64,000 nt of DNA from Berghia stephanieae (taxonomy: Eukaryota; Mollusca; Gastropoda; Nudibranchia; Aeolidiidae), in assembly GCA_034508935.3 (NCBI GenBank), contig CM067445.1, positions 22,218,723-22,282,722 on the forward strand, read 5' to 3'. Each line of letters begins with the position of its first letter. Position 1 is the stretch's first letter. The translations under genes and the position numbers were made by a program. The notes under the pieces were generated by a model. The model saw only the letters and a program-made list of their open reading frames with translations, was not told the DNA's origin and did not search any database. Positions 1 to 11,108 of this stretch are shown here, piece after piece.

Positions 1-1340
1 GAGAGAGAGAGAGCGCGCGCGCGCGCGCGTGTGTGTGTGTGTATAAAACTCATGTACGCACATTTTTAGCACGGAACGATTTTTATTGCATTGAACTTTG
101 AACCTATAACTTTCACACCAATTTGCCATTCCGTCTTCACGATTCGCACCTTCCCTCGTTATTCTTCTACATCGCCCGTTGATACAGTCAACGGGCGTGA
201 GAAAAGAGGGTAGATAGATATATTATGACATCATCAAAAGCGATGTAATCAAAGGTGGCGGATGATTGTGTAACCTCAAAAGCCCAGTGGACTGCGCTAC
301 AATGCCGAGCATTCGAGGGGATATGTGATTTGAGTGGGAGGGGCTTATTTGACTTTGCCGATCACCGACTGGTGGACGATTGAAATTATAATTGCCCCTT
401 TTCAGCAGCCAGTTGGAAATTGGTAATTGTAAACATATGATTGGCACTCCATGGATAGAAAGCAGTTTGGATGTCATGGGATGAAATTTCTGGAGAGGTG
501 GAGTAAATTTGAAATGAATTGAAAGTAATTTGGGGCGTTGTCTAGGTGTCAAATAAGGCTCTCGCAGGCCGGTGATAAATCAATTTTTTGGCCGCAAATG
601 CTACAGTAAACTTCTTTCTCTATCTTATTTTTGCTAAAAATATGTCAGAGTGGGTATATAGGCGGATTCCATTTTGAATAACGGGCATTTAGAACTATAT
701 TTTAAAGGAAAATTATTACGTTATTATTATTAGCAGGCATCTAGGCGATCACTATCGTATTATTACTAACAATCAATAATATTATTATAACTCTTATTAT
801 TACAATTCTTCTTCTTCTTATTATTATTATTATCATCATCATCATCATCAACATCACCATCATCATCATCATCATCATCAATATCAATAATAACTAATGA
901 TTTTTTTTCTTTACTCAGATGAATGGTCATACTGAAAACAAGCATTATCTCAATGCAAATGGGCTCTGCCGAATAAGCTGTGAAAGGGCTCAAATGAGAT
1001 ATGTGGTTATAAAACATTTCATGCAAACTGCTCCAGAATTAGCAAGTGAAGTTCCACCGGTGAAAAAAAAGAGAATAGAACGTTGGTTGATTAATTAGAT
1101 GCTGTTCCTTAAAATAATCGTGAGGTTTTACGTATGTTAATAAAAAGTATAAAAATATGTTAAGATCTATACAAAGTTCAGAGGAATACTTATAACTTAT
1201 TTTTACCTATGATTGTCAATTTATTTTAAAATAACAGTTCATTTTGATTATCTGATCATTAGTCCTCCCCCCCCCCCCCTTCCGTCCTTTTCAATGCGTT
1301 TATCACGATTTTTTATTGTCAAAAAATTGATTTTATTTAT
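1..1340. repeat. Tandem duplicated unit, copy A (left edge cut by window)
   Basis: This stretch aligns end to end with 1665-2912. Both begin with GA then GT dinucleotide runs. They share landmarks in the same order: a block starting TTGAACTTTGAACCTATAAC (104 and 1831), a GACATCAT...AAAGCGATGT block (228 and 1963), TGTGATTTGAGT (325 and 2059), AGGCG-ATTCCATTTT (660 and 2414), a TAT/CAT microsatellite, and a block near AATTGTCAATT (1214 and 2804). By eye the two agree at roughly three bases in four. I recognise no gene in the unit. It lies upstream of the NSUN5-like exon and may be intronic. Confidence 0.75.
720..895. repeat. TTA/CAT trinucleotide microsatellite
   Basis: Impure TTA repeats pass into ATC repeats (about 832-890). 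Long Asp/Asn-rich reading frames here are artefacts of the repeat. Confidence 0.9.
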
Positions 1341-1355
1341 TTTTTACTACTACTA

Positions 1356-1423
<68 letters not shown>

Positions 1424-1447
1424 TAATAATAATAATATTGTTATTAT
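1356..1447. repeat. ATT trinucleotide microsatellite
   Basis: A nearly pure TAT/ATT run lies between the two tandem units. Poly-Ile or poly-Tyr frames over it are not genes. Confidence 0.9.
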
Positions 1448-1664
1448 TACAGTGGTGATCAAGAGTAAGATAAATACACTGATATTTTATGATTATTACT
1501 AGTATTAGTATTACATCGATATCACGTGTTTCCACTGATTCACAATGATCATTTCTGTTATCCACGATGCTTTGGTTGTTCAATAAGCAGACCATTTTCA
1601 ACAAATTTCCATTTTAAATAGTATTAGCTATCTGGTCGGCTTCCTTTTTTTTTTGTCGCAGCAC

Positions 1665-2541
1665 TGGAGAGAGAGAGAGAGAGAGAGAGTAAGTGTGTGT
1701 GTGTGTGTGGGGTGTGTGTGTGTGTGTGTGTTTGTGTACATAACATAAAGCTAATTTATGCAACGTTTTACCACGAACCTATTTTCATTTTACCACCTCA
1801 GTTTGATCTCTTATCAGTTCTCTCTGACAATTGAACTTTGAACCTATAACTTTAACACAGCTACGTCATTCCATCTTCACGATTTGCACCTCACCGCGAC
1901 ATTCTTTTATGTTGACACGTGGTACAGTCAACAGGGTCGAGAGAAGAAGATAGATATTGAGTGACATCATGAAAAGCGATGTGATCAAAGCTGGCGGATG
2001 GTTGTGTAACATCAAAGACCAGTGACTGGTCTACAAGGCCTATCATATTCGTGGGTATGTGTGATTTGAGTAGGAGGAGCTTTCTTGACTTTGCTGATGA
2101 CCGAGTGGTGGACAATTGAAATTAGAATTGTCCTTATTCAGCAGCCAATTGGAAATGGGCAATTGTAAAAAGCTGATTGGACGCTCCATGGAAAGAAAGC
2201 AGTTTGAGGGACATGGAAGGAAAGTGCCGGAGGGCGTGGAGTGGGGAGGAGTAAATTATATTGAATGAATTGATAGTAATTTGGGGCGTTGGGAAGTTAA
2301 ATAAAACTCTCGGAGGCGATGAGTCAATTCTTTGGCCGCAAATGATTCAGTAAAATTCTTTATTCTTTCTTTCTTTCTATTTTTAATTCCTTTCTGTCAG
2401 GGGGACATATTATAGGCGAATTCCATTTTTTTTTAAAACGGCCATTTCGAAAGCTATTTTTAAAGAGAAATTAATGCGTTTTTCCAAAATTAGCAGGCGT
2501 TTAGGTGATAGCCACTATATTATTTTCATGAAAATGCTCAT

Positions 2542-2612
<71 letters not shown>

Positions 2613-2692
2613 GTCCTTATTATTATTGTAATTATTATCGTCATCATTATATTATTATTATTATTATATTATTATTATTATTATTATTATTA

Positions 2693-2729
<37 letters not shown>

Positions 2730-2912
2730 TATTATTATTATTATATAGTTTACATCTATACAAACGTCAAAGGAATGCATATTACATATCTTTTCCTAAG
2801 AATTGTCAATTGCCATTACTAAAACCAGTTCGTTTTGATCATTTGATCAACAAACCCCTACAATTCGGTGATCACGAATTTTTTTTATTGCTGTCAAAAA
2901 AGATATTGCTGT
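1665..2912. repeat. Tandem duplicated unit, copy B
   Basis: This is the second copy of the unit described at 1-1340, in the same orientation. It starts with the GA/GT dinucleotide run at 1668-1738 and ends near 2912 after the AT-rich block. Its internal trinucleotide tract (2541-2745) is longer and purer than that of copy A at 720-895. About 320 bases between the copies (1341-1664) hold another ATT tract and no visible match to the unit. Confidence 0.75.
2541..2745. repeat. CAT then TAT trinucleotide microsatellite
   Basis: About 14 CAT repeats are followed by long ATT runs broken by single bases. This is the expanded version of the tract in copy A. Confidence 0.9.
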
Positions 2913-3961
2913 ACAGGTGAGCGGATATCTCAACAATGCTTCATTACAAAACGACTTTGATTATATATTTCTACTCTGTGAATATTGATGATTATTGCAG
3001 TATTTCTCATTTATTTGTATAAACTCAGATAACTATGTAATTTTTGATTATATCGTTTGAAGTAATTAAAATTTCTGACCCATTTTTATGGTTATTTCCT
3101 ATAAAATCTAATCCCAAATGATCTACTAAAATTATATCAAATAAAAGTATGTAAACCACTTGTTATGACTCTAAAATATCTTATTGCTACATCTCATAGC
3201 ATCTTTACTACGCTACTTTGAACTTGAGAAAAAAATCATCAAAATAGGAAAAATTGCTCATTTTCCCTTTCGGCACAGGCCGTGACTCGCCATCTGTTAT
3301 GAACTAGCGTCCAGCAAAATTTACCTGTCGAACTAAAGTGAAAGCAGTAAACGGCTGTGAATGCCAAAGAGTCATTGTATTATCATGTGGCGTTTTGTTT
3401 CTACAGAACTTTAAAATAAGTCATTGTCATTGTTTTTTCTAAGGAATGTTTAAAAAATGAATATTTTCATAACTTCACGTCTTGACTGGATTTCAGCAGA
3501 TATGTTTTTTTCTTTTTCTTTTTGAGAGATAAAGGAGATCGGGAGGAGGTTGCGAATCTTATTTTTTTTTACTCCTCAGCCAGGTTTTTTTAACATGATT
3601 TTATAAAGAAAATATATACCTATTTTCAAATTATTTTACCCACCACCTGTTCCGAATCCAAACTAAACATAATAATGTAAAATTATTACTAAACCTTTGA
3701 AGTGATAAAATAGATTAAATAATATCCAAATCTTGCATCTTTATTTTATTTATATATTTATTTTTGATACAGGTTTTTCTCTCCAATTTTGAAATTTTAA
3801 ATTGAGATCATACAAGTTTATGCTTGTTGCTCTTGGCAGTTGATTATCTCTTGACCATATTATGGTATTTTATAGAGTCTTTTAATTCCTTTTGTGTAAA
3901 CTTAATGGAAAATACTGCTCCTTTGTGTATATTCTTACCTGAGCTTCTTTTTTATTTTCAG
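2913..3961. other. No gene recognised; probable intron before NSUN5-like exon
   Basis: AT-rich sequence with no recognisable coding match. It ends in a pyrimidine tract and CAG at 3959-3961 that form the acceptor of the next exon. I searched it for the preceding NSUN5 exon, which should end with a Pro-Ser-Cys-Ser-Gly-Ser-Gly motif, and did not find it. The rest of that gene is outside the window or lost. Confidence 0.5.
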
Positions 3962-4596
3962 GCATTCCTGGAGAAGAGACCCCTGTCAAAATTCCAGCAG
4001 TTTTAAAGTGGCAATACATATCACTACTCAGGCATGCATTACAATTTCCCAATGTTCAGAGGGTGGTTTATTACACCTGCTCAAATTGCAGGCAGATAAA
4101 TGAGGAAGTTGTAGAGGAAGTCTTGTTAAAGGTCAAACGTTGGTTTCAGTTCTTACCAGTCATGCCAGGCTGGCCAAATAGTCGTGGTTCTGGTTGGTTT
4201 TTGAATCATCAATGCTTTTTATCTCTTACACCAGAAAACCACTTAACTTGTGATATTTTTATAGCTTGCTTTGAAAGGATTTTGAGATATGATTCTGAAA
4301 AGTTAAAAAAAATTCAAGGAAAAAGGAAGGCAGAAATCAAAGGAGTTCAAATGGAAAATAAAAGTGAGTGTTCACGTAACAATTTAAATGAAGATAAATG
4401 TGCAATAAAAGCAGACATCCAAACAGTAGAGCAGAATAAAACAGTAAATGCTCAATATGGAATTCATACAGACAATTCAGGAAGTGTGCAGGAGAAAAGA
4501 AAGCACACAAGGAACAGTGAAGAAACAGAAAGTAAGGTTTCAGCAAAGAGGAAGAAAGTAAATGATTGTGTTTTAATGGAACCAATAGTTTCATGA
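3962..4596 (+). CDS. NSUN5-like RNA m5C methyltransferase, last exon (duplicate)
   Basis: The exon begins after a TTTTCAG acceptor ending at 3961. Read from 3964 it is open for 210 codons to TGA at 4594-4596. The first ~110 residues match the C-terminal part of the NOL1/NOP2/Sun Rossmann methyltransferase fold: HALQFPNVQRVVYYTCS contains the conserved TC of motif VI, followed by NEEVVEEVL, PGWPNSRG and FIACFERI. The remaining ~100 residues form a low-complexity Lys/Glu/Asn tail, as in NSUN5. NSUN5 methylates one cytosine of large-subunit rRNA. Compared with the copy at 59884-60683, this exon has lost a few residues near RLHAL and reads YYTCSNC where that one reads YSTCSTS. It is open but diverged, so it may be a functional paralogue or a young pseudogene. 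Upstream exons are not visible. Confidence 0.75.
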
Positions 4597-5762
4597 GAGC
4601 GCATTGTTAGGCTACTTGGGAAGAAAAAGATAATCAAGAGCCAATGGAGGCTAAGTAATTTTGTTTCTCAAGATGGAATATATGTGTAATTTGTGATTGA
4701 CCTGAGAAAATATAGAGAAGTTGTGAAGAAGACATAATGCAAGCATGTTGGATCCTCCTTGAAGACTGAGTTTGAAGGACAAATCATGTTTTGCTTATGA
4801 TTCCATGGTCAGAGGGTAGAATGTTCTAGAGGTATGCATTGAGCCCTCTTTATTGGTGTATATTTTAAATTTTACATTGAGTAAGAGATTCTTAGAGAAG
4901 ATAGTGACCTTTACATTAGAGAAGTTGATAATTGTTTGCAACAGTTATCAGGTAAGGAAGTATGACCTGTGAACTGCTGATTCAATGCTGGCAAGACCAG
5001 AACATTGCTTTCAAGTGGTCATTAATTACATCAATAGTTGCATTATCGTAACTTAAAAAGGTCAGAGGAGGGATGGGAAATCTCTATTAGGTCCTACAAA
5101 GTATATTTTCGTAATGAGATTTTTGAAATATTATTTGATTAACATCAAATATATCATTGATACAAGAAAAACACAAGAAAAAGAAAGAACAAAATCGGAC
5201 GACAAATGAATTTTTTATGGATTATTAGACTTAGAATATTATTTTACGAGCCTGAGAAAATGTCATTTTCAGCACTTTATAACTCAAAGTATTTACAAAA
5301 GCCTTTTACAACTAATAATCACATATATACACTACTTGTATAGCAACATTACAAAAAAAAACCCCAGCTGTCATACAAACAAGGAATTATCTTACAGCAA
5401 TCATTCAAATCACGAAAAAATTAAGAAAATGCACAAATTTTCAGAGAAAATTGTCCTCAGCACCATTTTGGACATTGTGGGGAAGTAAAAATATTATTTC
5501 AATCAACATAAAACAATGCTAATTCATCTATGCCAATAAATCTATATTGCTAATTTTTTTGTAGCCTTGTAAACCTCGTGTTTTTTTAGAAATAAGTGGT
5601 TAAACATGGCCTCCAGGCCTATGTGAACGGTTCGGAAGAAATCGGAAGAGAAAAAGTAATTTTAGAGACTAATTTTGAAAAATCATTTTAAAAAATAACT
5701 AATTAAGAAGGAACCATGATAATAATTTTTATACCATATTAACTGGTTCCGTACATGTTTTT
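4597..5762. other. No gene recognised
   Basis: AT-rich sequence after the NSUN5-like stop; its start is presumably 3' UTR. I see no coding match, and no clear terminal repeat belonging to the piggyBac relic that follows. Confidence 0.5.
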
Positions 5763-7343
5763 ATGAGGGTTCTAACATTTTTTTGCATGGAGATGAGGCT
5801 TAGTCGAGCATCCACGACAGAAATAATTCGTCCTTTTCTTCTTCCCCGTTGTGCCTCTGTTGCATCACACACATGCTCTGTCCTTCTCCGAATGAGAGAT
5901 GAGATGTAGATTCCCTACAAACCTCTCAGGCATGGAGGTAGAGGGGCGGCCAGACTGACGAGCTTCATCCCTAGCTCGATCGGCATCGTTCCGAGATATC
6001 ACAGAAAGCTTTGTCATTTCCTCGACAATTTTTTTTTTAAATCCAGAAGAGGAATCTTTTTATTTTGAGACAGGGTGAATAAAATATGGGAATTGGTCCC
6101 ACACAAATCAAACAAAAAATAAAAAAGTTTCTCCCACCATTTAACCGTCTTGCGGTTGAAGGTCCCGTAGAAGCCTGTCTGTTGATCCACCCGATCACAT
6201 CCATTCATGTTATAGTTATTGATGAGAGTTTCTCCATTACTTTTCCTTTTTTTATAGTTGTAGCCATTTCACAAGATGCTTTTGTTGAACGAGCTACTAC
6301 AGGATTTCTTGCTTTTTTGTCCCTCCACATGACGCAAGAGATATCTGCCTCTTTGTGTGAGTTGTGAAGAACCATTTGCGCTCTAAATGCTTCAATTTTA
6401 GAGACCGAATTTCCTGAGGGAAACCACGCCGATTTGTGTTGACCGTGCCGGTGTGGTAAAATCCCTTTGCTGATAAGGCTTCCAAAAGTTTCATTGTAGT
6501 ATAATACCTATCAGCAAAGAGATGATGACCCTTTGAGAATGGTTGCAGAAGAGTCTCAAACACTTTCACAGCCTGCCCGTTGTCTTGTGGAACGTCCGGA
6601 TTGTAAGGCGTCTTTTCTCCAAAGTACGTCAAGAGATTAATGACATATCCTGTAGTGCTGTCAGTCAAGCCAAAGACTTTGATGTGGTATTTCTTTGGCT
6701 TTTGGGGGTTGAACATTTTATAGACCCAACGCCCCTGAAATCCCACAACCATCTCATCCAGCGAAAGATTTTGAAATGGATAGAATGCAGATCTAAAATT
6801 TTCCAAAAGCATATTCATGAATGGTTCTATTTTATCCTTTGGAGAGGCTGTGGCAGAATCAGAGCAATGCAACATGCTGTGGAATATGGATTCAAATCTT
6901 GGGCGAGAAAACATATGGTGGTACCAAGGTTTGTAACTCGATGAGTCTTTGGATGCCCTGCATACACAAATCGATGGCGGTTTGTCGATACCAAGTTGAA
7001 TTATGACAGCCAGGAATTTGTAAATCTCTGCCCTGGTTACAGGTTTCCTGTTGTTAAAATTAAAAACAGACTGTCTTAGAGGAGGATTGTTGAGGGCACA
7101 CCTGTACTCTGCATATGCATTGATAGCATTGATAAGAAACTCTAAGACTGGTGTCGAAAACAAAATCAGAAATTCATCAAGTGGAGTTGACTGCACTGTC
7201 AAATTCGCCTGCAATCCTGGCTCTTGTGGTGGTGAAAATCTGAAATTATTCCTTGTTTCAGCATCACCTTCTGTAATTTGAAATATAAAACAAAAAGAAT
7301 AGCATGGAAAAATAAAACACAAAAAAAGATTTTTTTTGGTCAA
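5763..7343 (-). pseudogene. piggyBac-family transposase relic (PGBD4-like)
   Basis: The minus strand encodes most of a piggyBac DDD transposase. The N-terminal part (7343-6297) has PGLQANLTVQSTPLDEF, then the first catalytic region LSLDEMVVGFQGR near 6750 and the second HLFADRYYTT near 6510. The third, YNMNGCDRVDQQ, is near 6200 in another frame. A C-terminal cysteine-rich domain is visible at about 5930-5770 (TNYFCRGCSTKPHLHAKKC), again in another frame and after a stop. At least two frameshifts (near 6300 and 6215) and a stop in the zinc domain break it, so it is inactive. An acceptor-like TTTCAAATTACAG near 7275 hints at a former intron. No terminal repeats or TTAA sites were identified, so the element's ends are unknown. 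Confidence 0.85.
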
Positions 7344-7883
7344 TGATAAATATTCAGGGGGGGGGGGGTACTACTGAGAGTAAAGAATAAAATCCAGCTG
7401 TTATAAAATTGCTATTTGATGAACAAAATGTTCAGGAAAAATTATCATAGAACGTTTGTATATAAAAAAAAGAAAGAACAAAACACAGATGCAAGACAAC
7501 GAACAGTGTTTGAAACACAACAATAGTATCAGCAACAGCAGAACCAAAACAAATATCAACATCACTTGCAACTTGACCAGGAATGTGGTACTCAGATGTG
7601 AATAAAATAATTATCTTCTGAGTCTCAGTCAGTCTCAGTAAATATTCTAGTTTACACAATGAAAATAAAACCAATAGAAAAAAGTAATAGTTTATGTCAA
7701 TGATAATCACGGGTATATTACTGATGAGAATAAAAAATAAGAATACAGTAGACTCCGGATAAGACGATGCCCAAGGGAACCGAAAATAAAATCGACTTAA
7801 CCGAAAATCAAGGTCACCGGAGTGTAAACATATGTGTAAAAATGCTTGAGAACAAAGCCAGCCAGCCAATCTTGAATAAATAT

Positions 7884-7955
7884 GGCCCTGAAAAGGGCCG
7901 TTGAAAAGGATGGCCCTGAAAATAGCTGTTAAAATGAATGGCCCTGAAAAGGGCC
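7884..7955 (-). promoter_or_regulatory. Three 28-bp repeats with histone-mRNA-type 3' stem-loop
   Basis: On the minus strand the 16-mer GGCCCTTTTCAGGGCC occurs perfectly at 7899-7884 and 7955-7940. A copy with a decayed arm lies between them at 7927-7912. The starts are 28 bases apart. Six-base stem and UUUC loop match the replication-dependent histone mRNA stem-loop (GGYYCUUUUCAGRRCC). They lie 220-290 bases downstream of the transposase stop on the same strand. No histone coding sequence is present nearby. Function as a 3'-processing signal is inference. Confidence 0.6.
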
Positions 7956-8174
7956 GTTGACAAACGACATCACTTCCTCCTGAAGAAATCAGAAATCTTC
8001 TGCTGCACCATCTGGCCGTGATGGAGGGCGTCTAACTTGGCAATTGCATTCGAGATCTCTCCACTTCAACCTCTCTGCATGGCATACAATGCGAGCGACT
8101 GCAAGCTGTCCTTCACAATGGGATGGGTGACAGGAGGCTGATCCATACTGAGATCGTCAACATCCTCATCATCA

Positions 8175-9439
8175 TCATCGTCTGGTCCATCTGTCGTCAC
8201 ATTGCTGGGGTCTGGAAATCACTGCATCATCGACAGCCACATACTGAGCCGGACCAAGGTTGTTCTCAGCATACAGACGAGACAGCAGTGGCTCTATGTC
8301 CATAGGTCCCTCCATAGATACATCATCGGCGAGCGGGACCTGAGGTCGAACAAATCCAGCCCTCCTGAAACAGTTGATGATTGTGGCAGGCTCAACTTTC
8401 TCCCAAGCCGTCCGCAATATCGACATAGCATCAAACAGAGATGGGCGGAAAGAGTCGAATGCATGCCCACTATCGACGTGCCCCAACAGTTTCTTCAGCA
8501 GCAGTCCTCGGTAGAAGGTCTTCAGATTCTGTATCACACCTTGGTCACAAGGCTGCAGTCACATTTGGCGGCAAGAACACCAGTTCTGTTGCCTTCAGAC
8601 CGCTGACTCTGGGGTGCGCAGCACAATTGTCCACCAACAACGCAACACGACGTCCTTGGACAGCCATGGACCGATCAAAGTCCCACAGCCAGCCGTCTAA
8701 GAGAGAGGTCATCCAGGCATTCTTGTTGGCTAGGTTTGTGACAGGCAGCTTCCGTATCCCCTTGAAACAGCGAGGCCTCTCGAACTTGCCAATCACGAAG
8801 AGGGGTCGCTTGTCGATGCCATCCATGTTGGCACACAGCAAAACGGTGATCCTCTCCTTTGACAGCTTCCCACCATGGCAAGCTGTTCCCTTGAATTCCA
8901 TCGTTTTGCTCGGCAACAGCCTCCAAAACAGGCCAGTCTCGTCAGCATTGAAGATATCTGTCGGGCGGTATTTCTTCAACAGGTCAGCCAGCACTGTACT
9001 TCTCCAATGATCAACACTCTTGTCATCAACAGCATTGCCTTCGCTGCAGATCGCTTTGACTTTGAAGATAATGTTGTGCCGTGTCTTGAACCGTGACATC
9101 CAGCCTTCTGAGCACGTCCAGTCGATCCTGAGATCCCTGGCCAATTCATCAGCTTTCGCTTTCATGATTGGTCCAATGATAGGCACGTTGTTTGTCCTTT
9201 TTTCAGTGAACCAATCCAAAAGCATCGTCTCCACGTCTTCATGCTGTGCTTTCCGCTGACGTTGCTTGTTTGCATCGAATTGACCAGAGACGTTGTGGTC
9301 ACGCTTCTTGAAAATTCTTGAGACTGGTATGCCAAATTCCTCTGCTATGACTTTCTGTCGCTTGCCTTGACTTCTCAACTGCATCGATCAGGTCGATCTT
9401 CCTATTCAGTGATAGCGTTGTCAACTTTCTGTTTGCCAT
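8175..9439 (-). pseudogene. pogo/Tigger transposase (CENP-B HTH + DDE_1), frameshifted
   Basis: Translation starts at MANRKLTTLSLNRKIDLIDA (9439). A one-base shift near 9370 leads into the CENP-B-type HTH (KVIAEEFGIPVSRI), the second HTH (SEGWMSRFKTRH) and the DDE domain. Catalytic regions are DIFNADETGLFW (about 8950), VALLVDNCAAHP (about 8640) and CDQGVIQNLK (about 8535). A second frameshift lies near 8545, where one copy of a short CAGCCTTG-type direct repeat appears lost between LPPNVTAAL and PCDQG. The protein ends at 8175 after an acidic C-terminal region. All three catalytic aspartates are legible, so it is only lightly decayed. Closest named relatives by motif are the TIGD4/TIGD6 group. 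Confidence 0.88.
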
Positions 9440-9769
9440 TTTGACTTGACTTGAAGTTGCGACGATGTAAAATGTGAGATGGATAAATCAAAGTTGTTCG
9501 ATACTTCTTTAGTACATTGGCGTGTGCCAATCGTTCGCGGATATTTTTAACCAATGAAAATTCTTACTGGAATTTTTTTAACCGATGGAAATTCCTGTTT
9601 ATTTGTGATTTTATTGTGGTCATGAGTGATAATAACATCGACTTATGCGACATCAACTTATTTGGAGTATTTTTTAAAAATATACTAATGTTATATAGGA
9701 GGAACGGTTGGGACCAAAAAAAAAAATCGACTTGGGTAATAATTGACTTAAGAAACGTCGACCACAGTG

Positions 9770-10568
9770 TTGAATAGGCGAGCTTTTAGTTCTCTACCTG
9801 CGCCGCGGTCAAGAGGTCATTCACTCCATCAAATTCCCGACCAGTGCAATGGGTTATCTCCCGTGATACTTATTTGTTACTGATATATAGTTAAATTCCA
9901 ATCGCTTTTGCACAACCACAGTAGATTTTATCAATCTAAACAAATTACCAACGCTTTGAGAAAACTTTGAACTTTATGTTGGTACCAAACACTCTATCAA
10001 TAAATTCATTGTCTTTCAGATCTTTTACATTTATATATCAGCATAATTTCGAATATAGTTTGTTAAACTTAATTTTTTAATTGCATTATTATAAGCAAAC
10101 AAGCTGACAGAAACTCTCAAAACTTGCTCTACAGACGAAGGAATAAAGTAACTTTACATTCATCCACTCACATTTTGTGCGTCGCACACCGTTCTTTCAT
10201 GGTATCTGATAACATCTTGGTGCAGCTGTCCGATTTGTTACGCTTTGATCATTGCTGGTGTAGAGGATCATGAACGGTCAGTTCAGGTTTCTTTTATCGT
10301 TATATCCAACAGGTAGTCACAAGAGGTTAACACAATATTATATGAACACATTTACACAAGCTTTAAGTTTTAGTACTGTTTCAAATATGGTCAATAAAGA
10401 ACACAAGAATAACGTCCGAGTCGTTTCACAGTTCAGTTGTATAGGTTTGATATCAGTTTAAAATATTGTTTCAGAACTTTGGGGGTAAAAGAGAGAAACA
10501 TTGTGTATTTTGTAATAAGTACGATACAATGGTCAATATAAATTAATCAAGGGTGATCATTTTAACCA
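9770..10568. other. No gene recognised
   Basis: AT-rich sequence between the pogo element and the simple-repeat block. A 63-codon frame at 10270-10461 matches nothing I know and is probably chance. Confidence 0.4.
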
Positions 10569-10964
10569 TATATATATGTGTGTGTGTGAATAATGGAGAG
10601 AGAGGAGAGAGAGAGAGAGAGAGGGAGGGAGGGAGAGAGGGAGAGAGAGAGAGAGAGAGATGTGGTCCAATCCGATGGAGATGAATGGACAGATGGGGGT
10701 TTTGGATGAATAAATTAAATGGGTGAATGATCAGATAGATGGATGCATCGGCGGGCATTTCTATAACTGGATGGAAGGATAAATGTATGGATGAGTGGAT
10801 GGACAGATGAATGGAGATAGATGAGCAAATAGTTGGACGAATGTATGAATGGATGTATCGATAGTTGGATGGATTAATGATTGAAATGGAGTTGAGGAGA
10901 ATATAAGTAGGATATAGCGTGAAATAGTTTGAGTACATTTGTAAGAGAGAGAGAGAGAGAGAGA
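10569..10964. repeat. GT/GA dinucleotides and degenerate GGAT tetranucleotide tract
   Basis: TATATGTGTG and GA runs (10569-10660) are followed by a degenerate ATGG/GGAT tetranucleotide tract (about 10675-10880) and another GA run (10944-10964). Ser/His/Ile-rich frames across it are artefacts. Confidence 0.85.
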
Positions 10965-11108
10965 GTTCACAGGTTCCGTTAATGAAGGTAGAAAGTCATT
11001 AGTTTTTAATTGTATAACTCAATCTCTGCTTATTCTCACAATTTAGGGATTCTTCCGCTTTAGTTTCTAACATCTTTTCGTTGTTTCAATGGACAAGTGC
11101 TGTGACTG

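Larger units (their letters stand above)
7746..9769 (-). mobile_element. pogo/Tigger DNA transposon, about 2.0 kb
   Basis: The left end reads TA then CAGTAGACTCCGGATAAGAC, typical of pogo/Tigger elements (TA target, CAGT terminus). The right end near 9769 contains, reading inward on the minus strand, CACTGTGGTCGACG and TTAAGTCAATT...AAGTCGA, the same style of subterminal sequence. A second block near 9640-9668 (revcomp CTCCAAATAAGTTGATG) resembles the left terminus too, so the exact right border is uncertain. Between them lies one transposase gene on the minus strand (9439-8175). Confidence 0.75.

Noticed and set aside
1213-2920. Long Ile/Tyr/Ser-rich open frames
   Set aside because: They are trinucleotide microsatellites read as protein; flanking sequence shows no coding signal.
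3962-4596. NSUN5-like exon as a processed retrocopy
   Set aside because: The sequence stops matching exactly at a functional-looking splice acceptor shared with the other copy; a retrocopy would continue into the previous exon.
9657-9680. Right end of the pogo element at about 9680 instead of 9769
   Set aside because: The block resembles the left terminus, but the outer block to 9769 also carries pogo-type subterminal sequence and a CAGTG end; the border is left approximate.
10270-10461. Small open frame of 63 codons
   Set aside because: No recognisable family and no codon or splice support; likely chance.
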